Source: Prinia subflava (lineage: Eukaryota; Chordata; Aves; Passeriformes; Cisticolidae). Taken from it: a stretch of DNA of 64,000 nucleotides. Every line of letters begins with the position of its first letter. Positions within the stretch are counted from its first letter, which is position 1. The translations under genes and the position numbers were made by a program. The notes beneath the pieces are model-generated. The model was not told where the DNA came from. It saw nothing but the letters and a program-made list of their open reading frames with translations, and did not search any database. Location of the stretch: NCBI RefSeq assembly GCF_021018805.1, contig NW_026961085.1, forward strand, positions 101,001-165,000. The letters are read 5' to 3'. Below, in pieces: positions 37,845 through 48,385 of the stretch.

Positions 37845-37957
37845 ACTGCAGGTCCTGTGGAACCAAAACCTCCCGTTCCTCGCTTTCTTAAAAGGTCTTC
37901 TTCTTGTGTGTCTTTCTGAAAAACAAAATACGGTTGGTTGTTAAAAATTGCATCTGT

Positions 37958-38212
37958 TTAGGCTATTTTGTTCCCCTTAGGTACAAACATTGGAGGATTT
38001 AAAGTATAAGCCATAATATGTATTTGTCCCTCAAAGTCACAATCAATGACACCTGGAATTACAATAAGTCCTTTTATACCAGCTGATGATCTTCCAATTA
38101 AAATTCCTCCAAGAATACTATCTTCAGTAGAAAGAGGACCTGTAGCATTTGATGGAATTTTTTGAACTGTAGTATTAGTTAAAGTAATGTCTATTGTTGT
38201 TTCCACATCCAC
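37958..38212 (-). pseudogene. Proviral dUTPase domain
   Basis: Trimeric dUTPase motifs are present in order: GRSSAGIKGL (motif 2) and GVIDCDFEGQI (motif 3, with the catalytic Asp). It overlaps the end of the nucleocapsid frame by 38 nt in another frame, as in viruses that make Gag-Pro by frameshifting. A dUTPase here is typical of betaretroviruses, not alpharetroviruses. The frame ends soon after NKIA. Confidence 0.85.
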
Positions 38213-40113
38213 TCCGAGGCTCCCTCTGGTGGCTTTTGTTGATGTAAGAATCCCAAGCGGGGGCTACGGTTAACTTTGTGCGGCCTCCCTTCGCGCTCTT
38301 GATCCCGTTTCCCAATTTCCAACAAGCCACAGTAGCATGAGTATCAACTTGACATTTATCACACCAGACAATCTGATCACAAGTTATCTGTAAATGTCCT
38401 GATTGTCCACACTGATAAACTGATGGACCTAAATTGCTTCCTTGCTGCTTTTTAGGATTTACAGTTGAGGAATGTTGTCCTTCTGTTTTCAAAGCAGCTG
38501 CTATTAACTTGGTCTGAGTTCCAATTGCCTCTTTCACAACCTCAGCTACCATGGCAGTCTGAGTTTGTTGCTCTGCTCTGCTGACACGCAAAAGCATTTC
38601 CATCAACAGGCGATCCTTGTGGTAAAGTCACTAAAATAGATTTTGTTTTGCTGTTGGCATTGTCAAATGCAAGCAATTGAAAAAGATAGTCTTTCATTTC
38701 AACTGGTAAATCCAAATTATCTTTGATTACATCCCACAAATGATTAACAAAATATGAATAACTTTCACCAATCCCTTGCTTTACATTAGAAAAAGCAGGA
38801 CTCCTTTTGTCTTGTGGTATACTAAACAAAGCTTCTTGAGCAAGCCGAGCAGACAAGTGATGCAACTCCAAAGGATACTGTAATTGAGTTGCTGTGGAAG
38901 CATAGCTTCTTCTCTTGTAATCATGTCTGCAGTAATTCCATATGAATAATCTCCCAGAGGCCGTGGCTTATTTGCCTCCATTTGTGCTTTTCGGTACCAT
39001 TCAACTTTCCCACATTAAAAATTCAGAGGGAGTCAATAACAACCAAGCTAAATTCTGACAGTCAACTGGTGCCATCACATCTGCTTGAAAAATCCATGTT
39101 ATAATAGATTTTTCAGCCTCAGATTTCAGACCATGCTGCGTAACCATCTGCTTTGCTTGTAAAATTTTCCAAGTGTGTGCTCTCCATTCAGCTAATTGAT
39201 TGACATGGTCTATTATAACTGGACAAGTGATGGCTGCTGCAGCTTGCCACTCTCCCTCAAATATAGCATCACAAATGATCCCCGACTGCCGAGTCGATAA
39301 ATTTCTCTGTCCTTGATTAGAATTCAATTGAGGAACATCTATTTGTTTCAAAGGTCTTATTTGTTGTTTACAGGTTGGCAACGGAGGAGCAGTTGGCTCT
39401 ATCTGATATTTATCTTGTCTTTGTTGCTTCACCATAAGATCATTTAATTTTCTTAAAACCTCTTTCATCATGTTATCTGTTTGTTCCTTCCCTGGCAGCT
39501 GTACCTCATCAGGAGACTGACCATTCAATCCACTAGATGGCAATTGTGGAAAACTTTTCTGAGAATCACAATACATTTCTCCTCCAGCTGCTATATCTGC
39601 ATTTTGTTCAGATTTTTGCTCAAGTCTTTACTCAAGACACACAGATTCAGAGTCTATCTTGCCCTGTTCTTGCACACAACATTGCAATTCAGCAACAGAA
39701 CTCTCAGGCACAGCAACCACACCTCTGATTGGCTTAACACTAGTATTAAAAAGATTTGCAAAACATCCACCTTTTTTCTTTTCATCACTCAGAGGCTCAA
39801 CACTCAGTGTCTGGGCAGCTATCATTGCAACTCGCTGTTCTGCTTTCATTTCTTTTAACGTTTCAGTCACCAACTTCCAAATTTCCCCATAACTCTATGC
39901 TTCTTTTCCCGTTTTTCCTCCTGCTATCACCATCTGCCACAGACATTCCCCAAATTCTTGCCATGCACCAGGGCTAAAAAACAAAGGAATTTCTTGGAGA
40001 CTCCCCTGTTTCCATGCCCAGTTCATGAAATCATGAAGGCTCTTTGCTTCTGCTGCTTTCCCTCTCTTGGAGAGAATACTTTGCAGCAGTTGAACTGCAG
40101 CTTCTATTTCCAT
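38175..40113 (-). pseudogene. Proviral gag remnant (matrix, capsid, nucleocapsid)
   Basis: The matrix start (MEIEAAVQLLQSIL) begins at 40113. Segments 39895-40113, 39628-39873 and 39001-39576 share one frame separated by stops; the capsid then shifts frame (38781-38981, 38542-38871). The major homology region is seen as QGIGESYSYFVNHLWDVI. In the nucleocapsid (38175-38606) the second zinc knuckle is intact (CDKCQVDTHATVAC), while the first has Val where the first Cys should be (VYQCGQSGH). Non-functional. Confidence 0.88.
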
Positions 40114-40334
40114 AGCTTACAGTTTCTTACTGTGCAGAAGTCTGAGGGTGCACCTGGCTCAGAATCCAGCTCCCATGTCCGGTCGATGGGGCCACTTCTG
40201 CTCTCCTGTCTCACAGCCTCCGTCTCTGATCCAGAGTCTGAAGCAACTCAGCAGCTCCCATCTTAGTAATCCTAAATTTGGAGCTCAGCTCTCGCTCTTG
40301 TAATCCAGAATTTGGACCTCAGTGCCAGTCCTTC

Positions 40335-40355
40335 ATCACGTCGGCTGGGTCACCA
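40335..40355 (-). promoter_or_regulatory. Primer-binding site, tRNA-Trp type with 3-nt insertion
   Basis: Three bases after the 5' LTR, the minus strand reads TGGTGACCCAGCCGACGTGA. Apart from three extra bases this is the complement of the 3' end of vertebrate tRNA-Trp, the primer used by alpharetroviruses. Confidence 0.75.
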
Positions 40356-40358
40356 ATT

Positions 40359-40808
40359 TGTTGCGAGAAAAAAGCCGAGTATCAAACAGGCATCAATATG
40401 ATTGGGTTTGATCTCTCAGTTTATTACTTGTATTCTACTTTTATCAGGTTACAAAAAATAAAGCAAGCACAGCTAAACAGTTGGTGATTGGCTAAAAGTA
40501 CATATGCATATACCTTAAATGATTGTTCATTGGGCTACGTTTTTTGGCATATAATTTGCCTTTGTTCTACCTTATGAACAGCATTCTGTTTTCTACATCC
40601 ATGAAAAGGCCTAACAAGTTGTTACACATCTTTAGCATCCGTGATAAAGGAACACTAAATTATTACAATCGCTACTTTCTTATTAATTCAAGGCCTTCAA
40701 GACCGGCACAGGAATAGTATGGACTCTCATACTGTTCCTTGGTAGCAGGGATTGTTCAAACCCCCTATCGATAAATCATGGCCTCACTCTTCTAAAAATT
40801 CCTCTACA
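40359..40808 (-). repeat. 5' LTR of the provirus (450 bp)
   Basis: Near-identical partner of 32678-33126; differences cluster in the stretch equivalent to 40,630-40,735. It would have driven transcription toward lower coordinates. Confidence 0.97.
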
Positions 40809-41224
40809 GGATGTGACTTACCTGCTGGAGCTTAGAAACATAAACAGGAGAAATCATTAAAATATTTATTGGCATAAGTACATTTTTGAAATGCTGTTCT
40901 ACAAAACCATACTGAAGCACAAAAACCCTACTGCCATTTTATTCTGAAGGTAAAAGTAGCTTACAGTAGACATGAAAAGTTAAATAATCATCAAATACAA
41001 CTGAAAAAGATCTGTAAAAGCAGTATTCAGCAGTCATTTATAAATCTTTAAGTATTTTGCTTGCAAGAGAGTTCATCCCTCATGTCACTGTCATTTGCAC
41101 AAAGTGCTACCTCAACATGATCCCATTAAAACTACTATTTTAATCATCAGTACTGGCAGAGGTGACCAACAGGAATTTAGTCTCATTTGTGTATCCATTC
41201 TGGTTACTTTTGGAGGTTTGATTG

Positions 41225-41282
41225 ATGGGTTGTTTTTTTTTTTTTTTTTTTTTTTTTTGTTGTTGTTGTTGTTTTTTTTTTC
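41225..41282. repeat. Poly(T) and (GTT)n low-complexity tract
   Basis: A run of about 29 T is followed by GTT units and more T. It may be the tail of a retrotransposed sequence. Confidence 0.9.
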
Positions 41283-41529
41283 CATGTCTTCACATGATCT
41301 GGACAGTATTCAGTAGGCAGGAAACATTAAAAAATCACTAGAATACAACCCTACAGACACAGTGGTCATTCTTACACCAAGAGCCCTTTACAATGGGCAT
41401 CTACCTAGCATTAGCAGTCATTGCTGCTGTTTTACAGGAGTGACAGGAAGTGATGTAATCTGGAAGTTTGAGGTGTTTTATGTGAAAAGTTCAACTTCTC
41501 ATTTTCACTGGCACTGGCTGGCACTGGAA

Positions 41530-42060
41530 TTCTCACCCATGGCTCCCAGTTCCATTCACTCTACCCATGACCAGGGTGCAGCAGCAGGTGTCTGCACGAG
41601 GGATGCTGACACAGCCGCATGGCCATCAAAGCTCACAGCCCATGGTGCCGGGCAGAGTAACATCAGGCCACTACTGGCATCGCCGTGTACCCTGTAGCAG
41701 CCAGGCGGACTGAGGACAGCAGAAGGAGGAGTTTCCATGGCTGAAGCCAAGGAGCCAAGCCATGCCCCTCCCCGGCCGCCCACCCACTGCCCCTTCCCAC
41801 TGGGATGGCCACAGGGTGGGGAGGTGTCGGTGGCTCTGGGCTGCCTGGTACTGCCTGGTGGGGCCACAGCAGCTGCATCCGCTGGTGCTCCGCGCTCTGG
41901 GAAGGGTAGGCGGCACCTCTGCCACGCACTGGGAGCATGGGGCTGGGAGCGCTGCCGACAGACTCTGCAGGCAAGGACAGCAGGATTGCACTCCGCGGGT
42001 AGGAATGAGCTGTGCTCGCAGCCTGAAACTCCTTCCCTGCCTTCTTTTCGGTTCACTGGC
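41530..42060. other. Isolated GC-rich block, function unknown
   Basis: About 500 bp clearly richer in G and C than its surroundings, open in several frames on both strands (for example 41737-42192 on plus). I see no domain, Kozak-supported family start or splice pattern. It could be an old promoter or a repeat; coding potential is not supported. Confidence 0.35.
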
Positions 42061-43521
42061 AGTGAATCCTCTATTTTCTTCCTTTCTCAGAAGTTGCATC
42101 CTCAGGCTCATTTGCTTCGTAATTCCTCTCAGAGGCAGTGTTCTAGTGATCTCTGTTTTCTGGAGGTTCTAAATGAAAGGAAGGGAGGGTGAAAAGCTTG
42201 TAAATGATAGATACGCATAGACGACAGATATTTGTCTTTCCATATAATGGAAAGCAAAGTGCTAGCAGAACTCTAAAACAGCTTTATTTGTTACTGTATT
42301 ATGTATTTGTAATAAATATTTAGATTAAGTATTATTACATCAATATTAAACATATTCCTAGTACAGTTATGACTTTTCATGGTCTGTTGAAGAGAAAAGA
42401 AAACCATGATGTTTTTAAGGAAATGCCTCCTTCACAACACTGGTTTCAAAAGCCAGTTGCTGACCTTTTTTAGAAGGCTCTTTATAGAGAAGATTTTTTT
42501 GTTATTTAATAGCTCCCTTAAATTATCCTCTAATATCTTATGAAGGAATCTTTTGGGTGTCTTTTTCTATGGCAAAACATCTCTGGCTTCAGAGACGCAA
42601 TTCTTTTCTAAAACCATGCATCTCTCTGCTGTCACAATATGCAGCCTTGTAGCTAGCATTTTCCTATCTGCAGTGCTCTCCCTCCTGAGTAATCCTGTCA
42701 TGCTGGGGTGAGATACAGAGGAACGAGCTCCTGTTATACTCACTATACCTTCAGTGTAGGTGTGCACTTCCAGAGTGTATCATCCTCCAAAGTCTGACTC
42801 AGTGTTACTCTGAATCTGAAGTTTTCTTCATAGGGCTGACAGTAAGTGACCTTTTTGTGTGAACTAAAATTTTGCCTTTCATCTGCTGCAAGTGCCTCCT
42901 CTTTGCATCTGAGATATAAAACCTCTACTATTTTGCTAGGCATAGACAGACTGAGTTTGTTTCACCCTTTGTGCCTTGTAACACAAATGACAGGAAGAAC
43001 ATAAAAGAATAATCCTAGTTAATTTTTGACATTGTTTTAGTTAAACTGATGGATCATATTTTAATGTGACTTTTTAGATATCATACTACCAGAATTATCA
43101 GTACCTAACTTACACTTAGCAATCTTAAGCCCATAAAGTTTCCTGGCTTCTGAATATTTGTAGGATGCAATATCCACAGTAAATTGAAAGTTTAAAGGAG
43201 ATGTCCCACCTAAATCAAAGACACGAGAAAACAATAAAAGGTAACAATGGAAGAGACACACATTTTCTAGTATTGAAATTGGATCATCATATCAGAAACT
43301 GTAACATGTTTTCTTTCTTGAACAATTGTGTTTTGGGTTTTTTTTTAAATCCCAGCTGATAGAAAGCTGGAGATCATGATCATAAAATTAGGCCTTAGAT
43401 AATGCAATTTAGAATTTAATCTTGGACGCAAAGTGTATAATTCCTTTTGTTATTTGACTGCTGTGAGTATATATGACATGCAAACTTAGGCATGTATGTG
43501 GAAAGATGTTCCTTCTCCATG

Positions 43522-44224
43522 TGTCTTGGGTTGAAAAATGTAACCAAAAACGTGTATTCTATTTTCATCTGTTGAAAGTGGTTGGGATATACTGTTCTTC
43601 ATCTCTTGTAACTCGAGGGGGGAAAGAGAGCAGGTGCCTTCTGTTAATGGGACACCTGATAACACCAGATATGGCAGTGCCTTCTTATCTCTTCCTTCAC
43701 CCATCCTCCTCCAAGGGATATCACCTGTGAATGGGCCATTTAAGGCCTCTCACATGACTGATAACATTACCTCATTCCATTGTGAGATGCTCCACCCAGT
43801 GGGAGGAGCCAAAGCCTTTATACTGGGCTAAAACCAGCAATCCCAATCACCACAGGAGCCTGTTTCCAGTGTACTCCTAGGGGAAGACTGGACCCTTTCT
43901 TGAGCATCATCTCTACTCCAACAGAGCCACTTCTGGCACACTGGGAGGACTTATTTTGGACTGCTTCTAACACCCTGATCAACAGGGTATTTGTATTCTG
44001 ACTCTGTCAGTGGTCCTTTGTACATGTAGTGTGGTATATATTTTTTATTATTATTTTATTATTTTTAATTTAATTTTATTTTTTATTTTGTTATTTTAAA
44101 ATTTATTTTATTTTTTATTTTTGTTTTATTTTATTTTTTCCTTTTTTGCTGGTTGTTTTTTCTCTCTCTATTAAATTATATTTTTGACTTGGAGTCTCGC
44201 TGGTTTTGCTTTCAAACTAGTACA
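43522..44224 (+). mobile_element. Solo LTR, TGTCTTGGGTTG family (703 bp)
   Basis: Runs TGTCTTGGGTTGAAAA to CAAACTAGTACA and is flanked by the 5-bp duplication CCATG (43517-43521 and 44225-44229). An AT-rich low-complexity stretch occupies 44,040-44,160. Confidence 0.9.
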
Positions 44225-45944
44225 CCATGTTAGACTTGAGGTGCATAATGCATCATAAGCAGAGTTAAGCTATGTTTTAATTTTCTTTAAAAAACACAGT
44301 GTGAGTGTGGCATTAAGAATAAGTGGATTTCGTAGTTCTTTCTGCCTAAAGAATCATTTCAATTAATATTAACATATCTTACTTAATGAAAACTTTTGCA
44401 ATGTTATTATCTTACAATATAAAGCAATACAAATGTTTTTTAAACTACAGATCTTCACACTAGTTAGACAGAAATAAGTTTCTTCTGTTTCATTTTCTGA
44501 AATAGTAACTTTTAAAGGAGTAGTTTTCCTCTGCTGTAATTGTATTTTTTTTCTTTAATTAACGGCATTGCACCCCAAAGGTATAATTTTATTCCCCAAT
44601 AGTATTACACTTTTGCAATACCCTTCTGGCTGCATTGCTGGTCCTCTACCTGAAGCTACTCTGCTCATTGTCTAAATCAAACCTATAAGGATAAAAATCG
44701 AAATTAACAGACCCGAAGTCATAGTAATTTGTGATACATGCCTATTTCTACAATACAATACAATAACAAGCAATATTTTTTCAGTATTTTCTGTTAAGAT
44801 TTTGTTGGTACTTTAAAAATACATCTCTGTGATGTCTTTCATCATACTTTCTCACACTTTACACTTCCAGAATTTTAAAAAAGACAAATATAGGAAGATG
44901 TATAGAATGTATTGGGAGGGAAAGGAGTGGGAGTTAGGTATAACTGAAGTAAAAGAAACCTAATGTGGACGCTTGTAGCAAATCCATTTTTATTGATATA
45001 CCATTGAACATTTTTTATTAATTTCAGCTGGATTAGTTAAGGCCTCCACAGAGAAAAGGAAAAGTTTCTGAATGTATGGGTCATGCTTTTTACTTCAGTA
45101 TTTTATTTCTAGTAATAAGTATAGGATTTTGGTATAGCTTGGTATAAAAATTGTAGGAAAAAAAACAATACAGCAGTGTCACATGGGGTCAAAAAACTCT
45201 GCAACAGTCAGGTAAAGTAAAAAGTCTAGGAGGGAGTTACACTGAATAGACAAAATTGGGACTGAGGTACTCACTAATAACCTGCAAGAAAACATTAAAT
45301 CTTAATATTTTTATGCCAAACTGATCCTGGTTGAGAAAGGCTGAGTGGAGAGTTCAGTTCTAACAGAAGGAGAAAAGGGTGGAATATATGTGAGCTGTAC
45401 ATAGACAGAAGCTGCAACAATGCCAGAAGGCATGACTGCACAGAAGGAAACGGTGCAGAACAAAATAAAAGGTTTGTATGGGAGCTTGGGCAGGGCCGGG
45501 CAGGGATGATACAAAAAATATTTGACAAGTGAGGACTATTAGGAATTCAAGAAATAGTTGTTCTTTTGTCATATTCAATGTCTAAGGACAAACTAATTCT
45601 ATACAGTTTCCACCTGCTTTTACTTCTGTTAAAACAGCCTCACAGCAGTTTAAATCACCAGATCTATTTTGGAACAGTACTGAAGATGAAAACCACATGG
45701 AAAATCAGTACTAGAGTGCAACATTTGAATCTGGAGGCAGTTTTTGCAGGTGATGGCAGTCATCGACAATGAAAAGAGAAATCACACTGAAATGTTGGCC
45801 ATGCAGGAACTGTAAGCGATTCAACAGGAAGGCAGGTTCTTTCAAAGAGGTATCTTTACAAAAATGATGGTAAAGGCCAGAGAGGTTGTACAGACTCCTT
45901 TCTTGGAGTGTTCCAAGACCAGACAAAGACCTAAGTGACTTGGC

Positions 45945-46030
45945 CTTGTAGCTCATCCTGCTCTAAGGAGAAGATTGAAATGAGTGACCTTCTGAGGTCT
46001 GTCCCAACCTGAATTTTCCTACGATTCTTC
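45945..46030 (+). mobile_element. Short CR1 3' end
   Basis: CTTGTAGCTCATCCTGCTCT through GACCTTCTGAGGTCTGTCCC to CCTACGATTCT is a severely 5'-truncated CR1 tail. Confidence 0.65.
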
Positions 46031-46659
46031 CCACTGAGTTCCAGTTTCCAGGTTTCCCTTCCCCTAACCTCTCTCAAAGGCAGAAATGAATGTTACTCAA
46101 ATTATGCATAATCATATCCCAATCCACCATATAATTCCCTAAGGAATTAATTTCACAATTTAGTTTAAATTATGCATGTAGTGTGATACATCTTGCGAAG
46201 ATGTGGAACTGTTACTAGAGGACGTTATAACTGCTTACAATATAAAATACAAATACACTGTGTATTCCAGAAAAACCCAGTGGTTTGTTTGGATTTTTTA
46301 CCCTTTTCCTTGTCCAAACAGAAATGGAAAGTCAGTAAAATTATGATAGAGAACCAGGACATTCAGAATGAGAGCACGGATACAAGGATATATGCTCATC
46401 AGACTAAGAATTTACAGAGGAAGTCGAGACACAGGAACGGATGAGAAGCAGGACACAATCTTCAGACTGTGAGAGAAAAAGGTGAATGCTAACATAGAAC
46501 ACTTAATGCAATAAAACATTCTCAGGAGAAGGAATTATAAGAGCACTGCAGAACTACACAAAGTGTATTAAAGAAACCAAATTACCTTGTCGAATTGCAA
46601 TATTTGGTTTTGAGGAACCACCAGCACCCTGCCATCAGGAGAGATTTCATTCCCTTCTC

Positions 46660-47108
46660 TGAGGAGGAATTTTTGTAGGAGCGAGGTCATGATTTATTGA
46701 TAGGAGGTTTGAACAATCCCTGCTACCAGGGAATGATATGAGAGTCTGTACCGTTCCTGTGCAGGTCTTGAACGCCTTGAATTAGTAAGAAAGTAGCAAT
46801 TATAATAATTTAGTGTTCCTTTTCATGGATGCTAAAGATGTGTAACAACTTGTTAGGCCTTTTCATGGATGTAGAAAACAGAATGCTGTTCATAAGGTAG
46901 AACAAAGGCAAATTATATGCCAAAAAACGTGGACCAATGAACAATCATTTAAGGTATATGCATATGTACTTTTAGCCAATCACTAACTGTTTAGCTGTGC
47001 TTGCTTTATTTTTTGTAACCTGATAAAAGTAGAATACAAGTAATAAACTGAGAGATCAAACCCAATCGTATTGATGCCTGTTTGATACTCGGCTCCTTTC
47101 TCACAACA
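46660..47108 (+). mobile_element. Solo LTR of the provirus family, inserted in an exon-like block
   Basis: Same family as the LTRs at 32678 and 40359, opposite orientation. Flanked by a perfect 6-bp duplication CTTCTC (46654-46659 and 47109-47114). On the minus strand the flanks rejoin an open frame (LNLEMEK before, GNEISPDG after), so it landed in a former coding exon. Confidence 0.93.
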
Positions 47109-47562
47109 CTTCTCCATCTCCAGATTCAACTGCTGTTTAGGAGGGCTCAAAGACAAGAGATCCATGGAAAAGGGGATCTTGCTGTTATATCCCATTTTTC
47201 TGCCTCTTTATACTCTTTCCAATTTTAATGACAGCACTAAATAGCTTTGAAAAAATGAGCACAATATCCCTTAAATGCACACTCTAAATACAGTTGTTTA
47301 CATTTGTGTAACTTGGAAATAACACCATTTTTCTTCAATGACAAAAATTCTTTGATTCAGTTCTATTAGGAAAAGCCTTCACCTCTGAAGGCTTACTGAT
47401 TATCAGTGAGTTTCTCTCACATCTAAGACTGACAGAAAATCCACTTTCATGTTCACTTTGCCCTACTAATAATAAAAATATTTGGTATTTTAGAAAAATC
47501 AACATCTTTGTGGCAGATTTGTAAAGAGAAAAACTTTGTTAAATAACTTCTAAGTGTATTAC

Positions 47563-47706
47563 GGAAGATGAATCAGTTGAGGGATCTAACCAGGCTGACT
47601 GCTGATTAAAGCTCCACAGCATTTCCTCAAACAACTGGACTAAGTCTGGGTGAATGGAACGAGGAAAAAGGCACGGACACAACATTTTATCATCAGCATC
47701 CACACA
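47563..47706 (-). CDS. Well-formed exon of the unidentified minus-strand gene
   Basis: TTTTACCAG precedes and TTCC/GTAATA follows a 144-nt block encoding 48 residues without a stop, phase 0 at both ends. It carries CPCLFPRSIHPDLVQLFEEM and WSFNQQSAWLDPS. Composition and hydrophobic pattern look like a real protein; the family is unknown to me. Confidence 0.5.
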
Positions 47707-48385
47707 CTGGTAAAATATGTAAAAATTTGAAGGCAGAGTAAGTCCTCAAATTACACTGTAATGAATAACACATACATTTTCTTCAGTGACACACTGCTCC
47801 AGACCAACCCATGACCTTGCATATTCCCATAAACACCTCTGATAATCATAACTCTCTCACACAGTAGTGACTTTTAGCAGATCAGAGCAAGCAGCTCCCC
47901 GAGAATAAACACAAGATGTAAGGCTTTAATTTAGGAGACAGATACAATCATAATCAACTAGAAAACTTTTATTTAAGCAAGAAGGTAAAAGTAAAACCTA
48001 TTTTACCAAGCAGACTTTGTGTAGGAAGAGTCAAACAGCCAGTGAGAAAAAGCAGAATCTAAGAGCAAAAATTAAAGGAAGTTAACAGCCTTCTCCAAAC
48101 TTGCTTCCACTTTGTGTAACTGCAAAACCAGCACCCAAAAAAAACCGCAGTAATATGCCAATGTCCAGTGCAAAGCCATTTTAGTTAATAAAAGTAATTC
48201 CCTGACACTGAAAGTGCACGTTAGATATCATGTACCTCTCTCACCTACCTGGTGCACTTGCACAGAAGTGCCAGTACCAGCCTACATCAAAAAGAGAACA
48301 ATTTCAGTATTAACATCTTGGAGGCAAAACCCATAGTCTGTGAAACTATCATCAAGGAATTCTGACACTGGTGAGGTGCTGTCCT

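Larger units (their letters stand above)
32672..40814 (-). mobile_element. Endogenous retrovirus, complete structure, defective genes
   Basis: The provirus spans 32678-40808 and is flanked by the 6-bp duplication GGATGT (32672-32677 and 40809-40814). LTRs start TGTAGAGGAA and end CGCAACA on the minus strand. Order on the minus strand: 5' LTR, primer site, gag, dUTPase, protease, RT, RNase H, integrase, env, polypurine tract, 3' LTR. All genes carry stops or frameshifts. The two LTRs differ at roughly 17 positions by eye (about 4%), so the insertion is not recent. It lies in intergenic or intronic DNA between the two unidentified loci. Confidence 0.95.
42749..48385 (-). pseudogene. Unidentified minus-strand gene remnant, split by a solo LTR
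   Basis: Exon-like blocks in order: 48385-48315 (SPVSEFLDDSFTDYGF), 48281-48249 (AGTGTSVQVHQ), 47706-47563 (LFPRSIHPDLVQLFEEML), about 47195-46586, 43209-43114 (VDIASYKYSEARKLYGLK) and about 42905-42749 (YEENFRFRVTLSQTLEDD). The first three join in phase with good splice signals. The fourth block (SPDGRVLVVPQNQILQFD) is interrupted by the LTR at 46660-47108 and seems frameshifted near 47,160. A further candidate at about 48,500-48,575 has a frameshift. I cannot name the family. Read as a decayed multi-exon gene. Confidence 0.4.

Noticed and set aside
41556..42192. GC-rich open frames on both strands
   Set aside because: Overlapping frames in both directions with no domain, no consistent splice pattern; treated as a GC-rich block only.
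44559..44700. Possible extra exon (FDLDNEQSSFR) of the minus-strand gene
   Set aside because: It has splice-like borders but the phase does not fit neighbouring blocks and stops follow at once.
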